Shown: positions 8,233 through 19,600, numbered from the stretch's first letter. The stretch: DNA of 64,000 nucleotides from Streptomyces scabiei 87.22 (GCF_000091305.1 NC_013929.1:7626001-7690000), one strand, 5' to 3'. Numbers and translations are program-made. Notes: generated by a model not told the origin, from the sequence alone.

Positions 8233-8512
8233 GATCAGTCCTTTCCCTGGCACGGCCCTTCCTGTTTGAAAGTGGCCGAGTCGAGCGCTGGGCCGAAGAC
8301 GTGACTTCGATTCCTGTGGCGCGGTGACTGGCCGTGACTCTAAGCGGGTGTAGGGAATGTGGAGGAGAGTCTGGCCAAGGCTGTGACGCTCTTGTTATGA
8401 CACGAGGTAATGCAGAGCGGTACTCAGTGGGTGGATGCGCGGAATTCAGGCCGATTCGCCCTGTCCACATAGTGAGAATGTGCAGGGTCGACGCGGGTAG
8501 GTTCAGGAGTGT

Positions 8513-9169
8513 TCAAGTTTTTGGTGATGACGCGGAATCGTTGCTACAGGCGACTTCAAGGGTGTCCGAGAGGTCCTGTGCGTAGCGCTCGCCCAGCGCG
8601 AAACTGTGCGCTTCCATTGCGCGCGTATTACGTAGAGTTACGTCCAGGAAAGGTAGCCCGGGGTTCTCGGGCGCTTTCCCGCATTCGGTGACGCGCATGG
8701 TGACGACGATCCGCCGGGGGGTGTTGGTCCCGATCCGTACCGGAGTGTGTGGGTCCGTGCGCAGGGACAGTCCCGCGTAGGGCTGGGTCATCCGCTCGAC
8801 GGTCACCGGGGGGCCGGACAGGACGCGCAGCTCCAGTTCGAAGCGGAAGCGCGTGCGCGGTGCTCCTGCGGGCGGGGTCACCCGGCCCAGATAGCGCAGG
8901 CCGACCGCCTGGGAGGGGTAGGGCGGGGCCGTCCCGCGCCGCGGCGCCGGCTCGGGCCGTGGTGCCGGCTCGGGCCGGGTGGCGTACAGGTAGCCGCCGC
9001 CCGCCAGCGCGACGACGGCCGCCGCCACCGGGAGCACGGCACGGCGGTGCCGGGCGTACGCCCGCGCGCACCGCCCGTCGACAGGGGCCGGCGCGGGCGC
9101 GGTGTCCGTCTCGTGGACGTCCAGGGGGTGCGTCCCCTCGCCCGGCTCCACGGGACCGATCCCGCTCAC
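8513..9169 (-). CDS. Conserved single-span membrane protein of unknown function
   Basis: The protein has 218 residues. Its N-terminal 35 residues are acidic and proline/alanine-rich. A basic patch (RCARAYARHRR) precedes one membrane segment (AVLPVAAAVVALAGGGYLYA). A periplasmic P/R/E-rich linker leads to a globular, probably beta-rich domain (YLGRVTPPAGAPRTRFRFELELRV to the end) with two cysteines. The GTG start overlaps the stop of the upstream lipoprotein gene (GTGA), so the two are co-translated. I do not recognise the domain; the coupling suggests it works with the lipoprotein at the cell surface. Confidence 0.8.
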   Translation of the reverse strand: MSGIGPVEPGEGTHPLDVHETDTAPAPAPVDGRCARAYARHRRAVLPVAAAVVALAGGGYLYATRPEPAPRPEPAPRRGTAPPYPSQAVGLRYLGRVTPPAGAPRTRFRFELELRVLSGPPVTVERMTQPYAGLSLRTDPHTPVRIGTNTPRRIVVTMRVTECGKAPENPGLPFLDVTLRNTRAMEAHSFALGERYAQDLSDTLEVACSNDSASSPKT

Positions 9170-9570
9170 CGCCAGGGTTCCTCGCCGGGCCCGCCCGAGC
9201 GGTACCACGCCTCGCAGTCCGTGCGGGCCCGCCGCTCGACCAGCCGGTCCGCGGCCACGGCGTCGGTGCGCCGGCGCTCCGCCCGTGCCGCGTCCACGAC
9301 CGTCCGCAGGATCTCGTACTGCCCGTTCGACAGCCCCATCGACTGGTAGTCGCCGTAAGTGCCGCTGTCCAGCGCCTCCCGCGCCCAGTACGTCACGAGC
9401 TTCGCGCACACCTCCTCGCGCGAGGAGGCGGACGGCGAGGGTGCCCCCTCGGTCCGCGCGGACGCAGCCGCGTCCGGGGTGTCCGGCGCCGTGCACCCGG
9501 AGGCGAGGACGCCGGCCAGCAGCGCCGGCGCGAGCGCCGCCCGCGGCCAGGGTGCTCTTCCCGTTGCCAT
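9166..9570 (-). CDS. Small putative lipoprotein of unknown function
   Basis: The protein has 134 residues. The signal peptide (ATGRAPWPRAALAPALLAGVLASGC) ends in an LASGC lipobox. A low-complexity A/S/P-rich stretch follows, then a helical domain of about 90 residues with two cysteines (EEVCAKLVTYWARE and RTDCEAWYR) that could pair. The gene overlaps the next membrane-protein gene by 4 bp and is probably the first of a two-gene unit. No family is recognised. Confidence 0.8.
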   Translation of the reverse strand: MATGRAPWPRAALAPALLAGVLASGCTAPDTPDAAASARTEGAPSPSASSREEVCAKLVTYWAREALDSGTYGDYQSMGLSNGQYEILRTVVDAARAERRRTDAVAADRLVERRARTDCEAWYRSGGPGEEPWR

Positions 9571-9651
9571 GCCCCGACGCTAGAGCCTGCCCGCCGTGCG
9601 GGGCCAGAGGCGACGTCGCCCTCGCCGCGGCCCGCCCCCCGCCCGCACGCA

Positions 9652-10140
9652 TCAGCCGGACGTCCCCGTCCGCCCGTCCGCGGCCGCCGGGGCGTCGCGC
9701 AGCAGGCAGGTCAGCCGGGCCGTGCACACCCGCCTGCCGGCCTCGTCGCTGACGACGATCTCGTACGTGGCCGTCGAGCGCCCCTGGTGCAGCGGGGTGG
9801 CGACACCGGTCACCAGCCCGGAGCGCGCGCCCCGGTGGTGCGTGCAGTTCAGGTCCACGCCCACGGCGATCTTGGAGCTGCCGGCGTGCAGCATGGAGCC
9901 GACCGAGCCCAGCGTCTCCGCCAGCACGGCGGACGCGCCGCCGTGCAGCAGCCCGTACGGCTGGGTGTTGCCCTCCACCGGCATCGTCCCGACGACCCGG
10001 TCCGCCGACGCCTCCACGATCCGCACGCCCATGCGCGTGCCCAGGTGCCCGGCGGAGAACATCGCCACCAGGTCGACGCCGAGGGCCGCGTACTCGTCGA
10101 TGACCTCTTGCGGGAACTTCACGTCGTGCTGCTCGCCCAT
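9652..10140 (-). CDS. PaaI-like hotdog-fold thioesterase
   Basis: The protein has 162 residues and is a single hotdog domain. The family motif is clear: GNTQPYGLLHGGASAVLAETLGS, containing the HGG loop and the catalytic-type E of the helix. The second half carries IAVGVDLNCTHHRGA. These enzymes hydrolyse acyl-CoA thioesters, often aromatic ones. The ATG at 10140 has only a weak GGA site; a start farther up would add a sequence unlike the family. It is 64 bp downstream of the FdhF-like gene on the same strand and may be cotranscribed. Confidence 0.88.
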   Translation of the reverse strand: MGEQHDVKFPQEVIDEYAALGVDLVAMFSAGHLGTRMGVRIVEASADRVVGTMPVEGNTQPYGLLHGGASAVLAETLGSVGSMLHAGSSKIAVGVDLNCTHHRGARSGLVTGVATPLHQGRSTATYEIVVSDEAGRRVCTARLTCLLRDAPAAADGRTGTSG

Positions 10141-10204
10141 GGGGATCCGTCCGTCGTCGGTCGAAAGCGCGGCCGGCGTCGGGTGCCGGCCCCTGAGCAA
10201 ACGC

Positions 10205-12484
<2,280 letters not shown>

Positions 12485-13059
12485 CATTGCTCCCCATTCG
12501 CATACACGTGCTGTTCGGGCGTGAGGCTACGCCTTCGATCCTCGCACGTGTCAGCGACGGCGAGAGGGGCGGGACGGCGGGCGGCCGACGGCCGCGGGGG
12601 CCTGAGGAGTCCGCCCCTGCGGAGACGGTTCGCAGGGGTGGGGGTGGCGGCTCCGGTGGCGCCGAGTCGTCATGGGGTGCGGGGTGGGGCGGGCCGCCCG
12701 GTGCTGCGGAGCCGTGGGCGCCGGCGTGGGGTCGTCGCCGGTGCCGGGCGGCCTTGTCATGGCGATGCCTGTGCGGTCGTTGCCCGGGGTGGGGCGCGAC
12801 GGGCGCCGAGTCTCGACATGGGGGCGGGGCGGCGGAGGCGGTTCGCAGGCGTGGGCTCGTCGGGGGTGACGGCGCGGCCCGCCTGCCGGTGGTTGCCGCG
12901 AACGTCTCGGTCGGGGCTGTTGTCCGTTCGGGCTGTGCGCCGCGGACGGCCCGCCCGGCGGCGTACGACCGGCCCCGGCTTCGGGGCGCCGGTGTCCGGA
13001 GCGGGGCTCGGTACGTCCCTGGGGTCCGGCTGTCAGTGGTACGTGGCAGGATCGGGTTC
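12485..13059. other. Gene-free divergent region between the FdhF-like gene and polA
   Basis: This 575-bp stretch is very G-rich on the plus strand. It has runs such as GGGGGTGGCGG and several repeats of a GCGGAG(A/G)CGGTTCGCAGG(G/C)GTGG-like phrase near 12617 and 12836. Open frames across it lack start sites and codon bias. Promoters for both flanking genes must lie here. On the minus strand TGACAC and TAGCCT, 18 bp apart near 12520-12549, are a possible promoter for the oxidoreductase. I see no RNA gene. Confidence 0.5.
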
Positions 13060-15786
13060 GTGGCAGAGACTGGATCGAAGAAGACCGACAGCACCCCCGG
13101 CGGCAGCCGTCCCCGGCTCATGCTCATGGACGGGCACTCGCTGGCCTACCGCGCGTTCTTCGCGCTGCCCGCGGAGAACTTCACGACGGCGACGGGCCAG
13201 CCGACCAACGCGATCTACGGCTTCGCGTCGATGCTGGCCAACACGCTGCGCGACGAGGCCCCCACCCACTTCGCGGTCGCGTTCGACGTCTCCCGCAAGA
13301 CCTGGCGCTCCGAGGAGTTCACCGAGTACAAGGCGAACCGCTCGAAGACCCCGGACGAGTTCAAGGGCCAGGTCGAGCTGCTCGGTGAGCTGCTCGACGC
13401 GATGCACGCCGTCCGCTTCGCCGTGGACGGCTTCGAGGCCGACGACATCATCGCCACCCTCGCCACCCAGGCCGAGGCGGAGGGCTTCGAGGTCCTCATC
13501 GTCACCGGCGACCGCGACTCCTTCCAGCTCGTCAGCGAGCACACCACCGTGCTCTACCCGACGAAGGGCGTCTCGGAGCTGACCCGGTTCACCCCGGAGA
13601 AGGTGTTCGAGAAGTACGGCCTCACCCCGGCCCAGTACCCGGACTTCGCGGCCCTGCGTGGCGACCCGTCCGACAACCTCCCCGGCATCCCCGGCGTCGG
13701 CGAGAAGACCGCCGCGAAGTGGATCAACCAGTTCGGTTCGTTCGCCGACCTCGTCGAGCGTGTCGAGGAGGTCAAGGGCAAGGCCGGGCAGAACCTCCGC
13801 GACCACCTGGAGGCCGTCAAGCTCAACCGCCGCCTCACCGAGATGGTGCGCACGGTCGACCTGCCCAAGGGCGTCGCCGACCTGGAGCGGGCGCCGTACG
13901 ACCGCAAGGCCGTCGCGATGGTCCTGGACACCCTGGAGATCCGCAACCCGTCACTGCGCGAGCGCCTGCTGGCCGTCGACCCGGGCGCGGAGGAGGCCGA
14001 GGCCGGCCCGCCGGCCGCCCCGGGCGTCGAGGTGGACGGCACGGCCCTCGGCTCCGGCGAACTGGCCCCCTGGCTCGCCGAGCACGGCACGGAGATCCTC
14101 GGTGTCGCCACGGTCGACACCTGGGCGCTCGGCGCGGGCTCGGTCGCCGAGATCGCGCTCGCCGCGGCCGGGGGAGCGGCCGCCTGGTTCGACCCGACCG
14201 CGCTGGACGAGGCGGACGAGACCGCGTGGGCGGCCTGGCTCGCCGACCCCGCGAGGCCGAAGGTGTTCCACAACGCCAAGTCCGCGATGCGGGTCTTCGC
14301 CGAGCACGGCTGGACCGTCGAGGGCGTCGGGATGGACACCGCCCTCGCCGCGTACCTGGTCAAGCCGGGCCGCCGTTCCTTCGACCTGGACGCGCTCACC
14401 CTGGAGTACCTGGGCCGCGAGCTGGCCCCCGCCGCCACGGCCGACGGCCAGCTGGCCTTCGGCGCGGACGAGGGTGCCGAGGCCGACGCGCTGATGGTGC
14501 AGGCCCGTGCGATCCTCGATCTCGGCGCGGCCTTCGGCGAGCGCCTGGAGGAGGTCGGCGCGGCCGGCCTCCTGCGGGACGTGGAGCTGCCCACCTCCGC
14601 GCTGCTGGCCCGGATGGAGCGCCACGGCATCGCGGCGGACCGGCCCCATCTGGAGGCCATGGAGCAGATGTTCGCGGGCGCCGTGCAGCAGGCGGTGAAG
14701 GAGGCGCACGCGGCGGCGGGGCACGAGTTCAACCTGGGCTCGCCCAAGCAGCTCCAGGAAGTCCTCTTCGGCGAGCTGGGCCTGCCCAAGACCAAGCGGA
14801 CCAAGACGGGCTACACCACGGACGCGGACGCCCTCGCCTGGCTCGCCGGCCAGACGGACAACGAACTGCCGGTGATCATGCTCCGTCACCGCGAGCAGGC
14901 GAAGCTGCGCGTCACGGTCGAGGGCCTGATCAAGACGATCGCCGCCGACGGCCGGATCCACACGAGCTTCAGTCAGACGGTCGCCGCCACGGGCCGCCTG
15001 TCCTCCACGGACCCCAACCTCCAGAACGTCCCGGTCCGCACCGACGAGGGCCGCGCCATCCGCCGCGGTTTCGTCGTCGGCGAGGGCTACGAGTCCCTGA
15101 TGACGGCGGACTACAGCCAGATCGAACTGCGGGTGATGGCGCACCTCTCCGAGGACGAGGGTCTGATCGAGGCGTTCACCTCCGGCGAGGACCTGCACAC
15201 CACGGCGGCCGCCCAGGTCTTCGGGGTGGAGCAGTCGGCGGTGGACGCGGAGATGCGCCGCAAGATCAAGGCGATGTCGTACGGCCTGGCCTACGGGCTG
15301 TCCGCGTTCGGCCTCTCCCAGCAGCTGAACATCGAGGCGGGCGAGGCGCGTGCCCTGATCGACGCGTACTTCGAACGCTTCGGCGGTGTACGGGACTATC
15401 TGCGCCGGGTGGTGGACGAGGCACGGGAGACCGGGTACACGGCGACGCTGTTCGGACGCCGGCGCTATCTGCCCGACCTGAACAGCGACAACCGCCAGCG
15501 TCGCGAGGCCGCCGAGCGGATGGCCCTCAACGCGCCCATCCAGGGCACGGCCGCCGACATCGTCAAGATCGCCATGCTGAACGTCGGCCGCGCCCTGGAC
15601 GAGGCCGGTCTCGCGTCCCGGATGCTCCTCCAGGTCCACGACGAAATCGTCCTGGAGATCGCCCCCGGCGAACGCGACCGCACCGAGCAGCTCCTGCGCC
15701 ACGAGATGGCCGACGCGGTGCACCTGAGGGCCCCGCTGGACGTCTCGGTGGGCCACGGTCCGGACTGGGAATCGGCGGCCCACTGA
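13060..15786 (+). CDS. polA: DNA polymerase I
   Basis: The protein has 908 residues. Domains run in order: a 5' nuclease (about 15-310; LMLMDGHSLAYRAFFALP, FEADDIIATLA, VTGDRDSFQLV, GIPGVGEKTA), a 3'-5' exonuclease-like domain (about 330-500) and an A-family polymerase with motif A DYSQIELR, motif B RRKIKAMSYGLAYGLSAFG and motif C VHDE. The exonuclease-like domain lacks the catalytic acidic residues (GVATVDTWALG in place of a D-x-E strand), as known for actinobacterial PolA, so it should not proofread. The GTG start (AETGSKKT) matches relatives. A CAGGAT hexamer 6 bp upstream leaves open a leaderless transcript. Confidence 0.96.
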   Translation: MAETGSKKTDSTPGGSRPRLMLMDGHSLAYRAFFALPAENFTTATGQPTNAIYGFASMLANTLRDEAPTHFAVAFDVSRKTWRSEEFTEYKANRSKTPDEFKGQVELLGELLDAMHAVRFAVDGFEADDIIATLATQAEAEGFEVLIVTGDRDSFQLVSEHTTVLYPTKGVSELTRFTPEKVFEKYGLTPAQYPDFAALRGDPSDNLPGIPGVGEKTAAKWINQFGSFADLVERVEEVKGKAGQNLRDHLEAVKLNRRLTEMVRTVDLPKGVADLERAPYDRKAVAMVLDTLEIRNPSLRERLLAVDPGAEEAEAGPPAAPGVEVDGTALGSGELAPWLAEHGTEILGVATVDTWALGAGSVAEIALAAAGGAAAWFDPTALDEADETAWAAWLADPARPKVFHNAKSAMRVFAEHGWTVEGVGMDTALAAYLVKPGRRSFDLDALTLEYLGRELAPAATADGQLAFGADEGAEADALMVQARAILDLGAAFGERLEEVGAAGLLRDVELPTSALLARMERHGIAADRPHLEAMEQMFAGAVQQAVKEAHAAAGHEFNLGSPKQLQEVLFGELGLPKTKRTKTGYTTDADALAWLAGQTDNELPVIMLRHREQAKLRVTVEGLIKTIAADGRIHTSFSQTVAATGRLSSTDPNLQNVPVRTDEGRAIRRGFVVGEGYESLMTADYSQIELRVMAHLSEDEGLIEAFTSGEDLHTTAAAQVFGVEQSAVDAEMRRKIKAMSYGLAYGLSAFGLSQQLNIEAGEARALIDAYFERFGGVRDYLRRVVDEARETGYTATLFGRRRYLPDLNSDNRQRREAAERMALNAPIQGTAADIVKIAMLNVGRALDEAGLASRMLLQVHDEIVLEIAPGERDRTEQLLRHEMADAVHLRAPLDVSVGHGPDWESAAH

Positions 15787-15960
15787 CACCTCTGAGCACG
15801 GCGCGGGTGGGCGCGCGTGTTCGACTGGGATCCGGTCGGGGGCGCGCACTACCCCGCGCCCCCAGGAAGACCGGGCCCTGCGGGGCGCCGAGGCCGACCG
15901 GGCCTGCGGTGCCTTAGGCCGACGGGGTCCGCGGTGGGCCAAGGCCGAGGGGCTGCGGGC

Positions 15961-15994
15961 CTGAAAAGCACGGGGCGCAGCCCCTGCTTTTCAG
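15961..15994. terminator. Hairpin terminator downstream of polA
   Basis: CTGAAAAGCA pairs with TGCTTTTCAG, and inside it GGGGC pairs with GCCCC around a GCA loop, with one bulged C. Because the outer stem contains AAAA and TTTT, it can terminate in either direction. It lies about 175 bp after polA and faces the convergent DUF4184 gene. Confidence 0.8.
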
Positions 15995-16024
15995 GGGCGC
16001 GGGGAACTGCGCGACCAGCCCCCA
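15995..16024 (+). repeat. Streptomyces-type dispersed intergenic repeat
   Basis: The phrase GGGCGCGGGGAACTGCGCGA followed by CCAGCCCC directly abuts the hairpin. I recall the hairpin-plus-phrase combination from many Streptomyces intergenic regions. Only one copy is visible here, so the repeat status rests on recall. Confidence 0.45.
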
Positions 16025-16168
16025 CCCACCCGCACCCGACAACACGCGCACGCACCCGCACACGCACCCGAATCCGCAGTCCCGCCCCCACTCCCGGCCC
16101 ACCCCACGGTCACCCGACCGGCCCTCACCACCGCGCCCCCGGCGGAGCCCAACCGCAAGGATGCCCGC

Positions 16169-16486
16169 ATGGGCATACGCACGCTCCGCCGCCGTACAGC
16201 GACAGCTGCCACCCGCCTGTCAGGGATGCGAACCCGTCTCACCCAGGGCCCATGGGCCCGCCCGCGGGTCCGGCGGCCGCACAGCCTCTACCCCTGGCCG
16301 CTGACCCACCCTCTCGCGGCCCTCCTCGGTCACGTCCCGCCGTACGCGGCCCGCGCCGCCAGGCCCCGCGTTCCCAGCGGCGCCCCGGCCCGGCGCCCGG
16401 CGGTCAGCGGCGGACCGGGCTGCCCGCCTCCGCCTCCGCGTCCCCCGCGGGCGCCGCAGCGGCAGGAACCGGGCGCCGCGCCCTGA
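16169..16486 (+). CDS. Doubtful small basic protein
   Basis: The frame encodes 105 residues beginning MGIRTLRRRTATAATRL. The ATG has AAGGA 7 bp upstream, which is a proper ribosome site. Against it, the product is low-complexity (P, R, A), and the last 83 bp overlap the 3' end of the convergent DUF4184 gene. It may be a real short peptide gene with a shorter product or a chance ORF. Confidence 0.25.
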   Translation: MGIRTLRRRTATAATRLSGMRTRLTQGPWARPRVRRPHSLYPWPLTHPLAALLGHVPPYAARAARPRVPSGAPARRPAVSGGPGCPPPPPRPPRAPQRQEPGAAP

Positions 16487-17261
16487 CGCCCACGCCGTAG
16501 AGGACCAGGCCGACAACCAGCCCGGCGCCCGCCCCGAAGCACACGGTCGGGATCACCTCGTACGGCTGGGCGACCGACCCCCAGACCGCCCACCAGCGGG
16601 CCACCCGCTGGACGGCCGCGACCAGCGCGCAGCCCCCGATGACGGCACCCGCCACCCACCGGTCCGCCGAGGACAGCACGGGCACGCCCACGGGGTCCGC
16701 CGACGGCTGCCGGCGCAGGGCGACCACGACGAAGACGGCGATCACGACCGCCGCGACCGCGGAGCCGCCGTACTGGAGGTACCAGTAGAGCGGCGAGCCC
16801 GCGATCTCCTCGCCGAGGACGGGGAACAGCCGCATCCCCCACCGGTCGAGATGGGTGAACGCGTCCCACACCACATGGGTCAGCGAGCCGAGGGCCGCGG
16901 AGACGTACCACCACAGGGCCCGCGAGGGGCCGAACCGCCGCGCCCGGGCTCCGCAGCGCACCAGCGCGGCCACCCGCCCCTGCCGCCCCTTCGGCAGCAG
17001 GGCGACCAGCGGCTCCCGCAGCACCAGCCACAGCCCCACCAGAGCCCAGGTGACGAGCACGTCCACGGTGAACACCCCGGCGAAGGAGTGCGTGACGTCG
17101 CCGAACTCCATGGCCTCCGGCAGCACGCTCGCCACGTAGTAGGTCATGTCGGGCGCGAACGAACCGGCGACGAGCACCGACGGCACCAGAGGCCCACGCC
17201 CGGTCCCGTTCCCCCGCAGGGCGGGCAGTACGGCGGCCGCGTGGCTGAGCGTGAAGGGCAA
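16404..17261 (-). CDS. DUF4184 family membrane protein
   Basis: The protein has 285 residues. It begins PFTLSHAAAVLPAL and contains APDMTYYV, DVTHSFAGVF and SLTHVVWDAFTHLDRWG, the histidine/aspartate-rich landmarks of DUF4184, which is distantly related to YdjM-type membrane metal-dependent hydrolases. There are about six membrane segments. The start is TTG with GGGGG 5 bp upstream; no ATG or GTG gives the correct N-terminus. The tail is A/P/E-rich. The biochemical role is unknown; a metal-dependent membrane hydrolase is inference from the H and D positions. Confidence 0.87.
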   Translation of the reverse strand: MPFTLSHAAAVLPALRGNGTGRGPLVPSVLVAGSFAPDMTYYVASVLPEAMEFGDVTHSFAGVFTVDVLVTWALVGLWLVLREPLVALLPKGRQGRVAALVRCGARARRFGPSRALWWYVSAALGSLTHVVWDAFTHLDRWGMRLFPVLGEEIAGSPLYWYLQYGGSAVAAVVIAVFVVVALRRQPSADPVGVPVLSSADRWVAGAVIGGCALVAAVQRVARWWAVWGSVAQPYEVIPTVCFGAGAGLVVGLVLYGVGVRARRPVPAAAAPAGDAEAEAGSPVRR

Positions 17262-17659
17262 GTCGTCCCCCTGTGACGGACTCTGGCCGGACGTGCCGGT
17301 CCGGCGATGACCGGTCGCCAGTATGCGTGACCTGTCCCCGCCCGCCCGAAGCGCGCCCGCGTGACAGCAAGCCGATGTGGCCAATAGGTGAATATCGGAC
17401 GCGAACGGGTGTCCGGGCAACGGAAGTTGTCGTAGGGTCGCCTGGGTCGTCGCCCCGGTCGCAGGGTTGACCGCCGGAGTTCTGGAAAAGGAATGCCGGA
17501 ACAGGGCAACCAAGACCGGAACTTGGGAGTCGGTGTACCTGTGCGGGAAAGCCGGTCCGTCGAAACCGGAAAAACGCCCAAGACGCCAAGAAGCGGTAAT
17601 GCACGGCAGTAAGCGGAATGAACGTTGACGCGTTCGACCACCGGGGAGGGGTTCACTCA
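17262..17659. other. Divergent leader region upstream of the lytic transglycosylase gene
   Basis: The 398 bp separate the DUF4184 gene from the transglycosylase gene. The right two thirds are unusually rich in potential pairing and contain the candidate structured leader listed at 17430-17600. The left third should carry both promoters, but no clear consensus boxes are visible. Confidence 0.5.
17430..17600 (+). promoter_or_regulatory. Candidate ydaO-type (c-di-AMP) riboswitch
   Basis: The leader contains GGGCAACCAAG, a short loop and CTTGGGAGTCGG, then TACCTGTGCGGGAAAGCC and CCGTCGAAACCGG. This order resembles the ydaO core (GGGGAACC ... TTGGGGTGAATC ... TACCTTTCGAACCCGTC). ydaO riboswitches are known upstream of Streptomyces cell-wall hydrolase genes, and the downstream gene is such a hydrolase. 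The match was made by eye and several conserved bases differ. Confidence 0.42.
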
Positions 17660-19459
17660 ATGGCGGCGCAGTTCGGTTTGAGGCTCCGCAAGGGGGCGGC
17701 CACGACCGCCCTGGCCGCGGCCACGGTGGCGGCGCTCGCCGCCTCCCAGGCCCCGGGGGTGACCACCGACAACTCGGGCAGACAGACCATGGGTTCGCCC
17801 TCGCCGGAGATGAGCACCCAGGCCGACGAGACCGCCACGGGCAACTCGCAGTACTACACCGACCTCCCGCCCCTGGACAGCCCCACCCCGACCACGGAAC
17901 CGGGTGGCGACCCGGATGCGGCCGGCGCCGGCGAGAGCGGGATACCGGCGACCGTCCTCGACGCCTACAAGAAGGCCGAGGCGGCCCTGCGGGAGTCCAA
18001 GCCCGGCTGCAACCTGCCCTGGCAGCTCCTCGCCGCCATCGGCAAGGTGGAGTCCGGTCAGGCCGGTGGCGGCCGTGTCGACGCCGAGGGCACCACGATC
18101 GGCAAGAAGATCCTCGGCCCTCCGCTCAACGGCAACGGCTTCGCCAACATCAGCGACACCGACAACGGCGTGCACGACGACGACACCACGCACGACCGCG
18201 CGGTCGGCCCCATGCAGTTCATCCCGTCCACCTGGAAGTGGGCGGGCCGCGACGGCAACGCCGACGGCGTCGAGGACCCCAACAACGTCTACGACGCCGC
18301 CCTCGCCGCCGGCCACTACCTGTGCCGCTTCGACTGGGACCTGTCGAACGCCGCGAACCTGCGCAGCGCGATCCTCAGCTACAACAACTCGACGGAGTAC
18401 TACAAGACCGTCATGTCGTGGCTGTCGCACTACCGCAAGGGCACCCACGAGATCCCGGACGGCACCGGCTCCCTGCCCCAGACCCCGAGCAGCCCCGGCA
18501 CCGGCAACAACACCGGCGGCACCGGGAACGGCAGAGGCACCGGCGGCATCACGCCGACACCCAAGCCCACCCCGCCCAAGCCCGGTAAGCCGGGCCAGCC
18601 GGGCAAGCCGGGCAAGCCCAAGCCCGGCCAGCCGGGCGGCGGCGGCACCACCCCGCCCCCGCCGAGCACCAACCCGCCCACCAAGCCGGGCACCCCCACC
18701 GACTCGGTCCACCACCTGGAGAACGCGGGCGCGGCGAGCCTGACCGCCATGGCCGGCGACACCTTCACCGGCAAGCTCGCCGCCCGCACGGAGACCAAGG
18801 CGGGCAAGGCCGTGGCGAAGGTCCGGGTCCGCTTCACCGTCGTCGGCGACACGGACACCACCTTCACCGGCGGCGAGAAGGTCGCGACCGTTCTCACCGA
18901 CAGCACGGGCAAGGCCACCGCACCCGCGCTCGTGGCCGGCGAGAAGACCGGCGACGTCACGATCCGCGCCACCGTCGTGGGCCGCACCGTGCCGGCCCTG
19001 AACCGCACGGCCACCGTCACCGCCCGCGCGGCGGACGCCCTCGCCCGCGTCGGCACCACCGCGCTGACCTGCGTGCCGGGCGGGGAGTTCGCGGAGCGGA
19101 TCGCGGTGAAGGCCACCTACCGGGGCGAGATCGCGGACAAGGTCGCCGCCCGGGCGACCCTCGTCACCTCGCTCGTCGACGCCACCGAGAACGACAAGGG
19201 CCCCTACTTCAAGGACGCGGCCGAAAAGCCCGTGCGCACCTTCGCCCTGGAGACCGACAAGGACGGCGTCCTCAAGCTCCCGAGGCTGTACGCGGACGAC
19301 GCCACCGGCACGTTCCTGCTCCGCATCGAGACCGAGGGCGGCGCGACCCTCACCCTCGAACTGACGGTGCAGGCGCCCGCCGGGACGTCCGCGCCGACCG
19401 AGCCGGACGAGCCGACCGAACCGGCTGAGCCCGCGACGCCGAGCGCCGGCGAGTCCTGA
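17660..19459 (+). CDS. Secreted lytic transglycosylase with C-terminal beta domains
   Basis: The protein has 599 residues. An N-terminal signal segment (LRKGAATTALAAATVAALAASQA) is followed by an S/T/P-rich spacer and a transglycosylase domain (about 95-280). E131 in AAIGKVESGQ is the predicted catalytic acid, with AVGPMQFIPSTWKWAGRDGNADGVEDP downstream. A P/K/G-rich linker (about 285-345) joins two apparent Ig-like repeats (each containing TA-x-AGDTFTG or GGEFAERIAV-type openings) and an acidic EP-rich tail. It should cut peptidoglycan glycan strands outside the membrane. GGAGGGG 8 bp before the ATG at 17660 decides the start over the ATG at 17618. Confidence 0.92.
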   Translation: MAAQFGLRLRKGAATTALAAATVAALAASQAPGVTTDNSGRQTMGSPSPEMSTQADETATGNSQYYTDLPPLDSPTPTTEPGGDPDAAGAGESGIPATVLDAYKKAEAALRESKPGCNLPWQLLAAIGKVESGQAGGGRVDAEGTTIGKKILGPPLNGNGFANISDTDNGVHDDDTTHDRAVGPMQFIPSTWKWAGRDGNADGVEDPNNVYDAALAAGHYLCRFDWDLSNAANLRSAILSYNNSTEYYKTVMSWLSHYRKGTHEIPDGTGSLPQTPSSPGTGNNTGGTGNGRGTGGITPTPKPTPPKPGKPGQPGKPGKPKPGQPGGGGTTPPPPSTNPPTKPGTPTDSVHHLENAGAASLTAMAGDTFTGKLAARTETKAGKAVAKVRVRFTVVGDTDTTFTGGEKVATVLTDSTGKATAPALVAGEKTGDVTIRATVVGRTVPALNRTATVTARAADALARVGTTALTCVPGGEFAERIAVKATYRGEIADKVAARATLVTSLVDATENDKGPYFKDAAEKPVRTFALETDKDGVLKLPRLYADDATGTFLLRIETEGGATLTLELTVQAPAGTSAPTEPDEPTEPAEPATPSAGES

Positions 19460-19481
19460 GCCCTACGGCCGTCCCGCGGCC

Positions 19482-19523
19482 ACGACGGCGGCGCCCCTCC
19501 TGCCGGAGGGGCGCCGCCGTCGT
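19482..19523 (+). terminator. Hairpin terminator after the lytic transglycosylase gene
   Basis: Bases 19482-19500 pair perfectly with 19505-19523 (19 bp) around TGCC, followed by TTGTGTGTG. It lies 22 bp past the stop codon. Confidence 0.92.
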
Positions 19524-19600
19524 TGTGTGTGCAACGTGTTCTCATCTCGCCCGGCCGTTGCTACCGTGCCGGACCTGACGAAGCATCAGTTTCCTTCGCC

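Larger units (their letters stand above)
15787..16403. other. Long intergenic region after polA
   Basis: The 617 bp hold a hairpin (15961-15994), a repeat phrase common in Streptomyces intergenic DNA (15995-16024), a C/A-rich stretch of simple CGCACCCG-type repeats (about 16025-16080) and the start of a doubtful small ORF (16169). Nothing else could be assigned. Confidence 0.6.
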
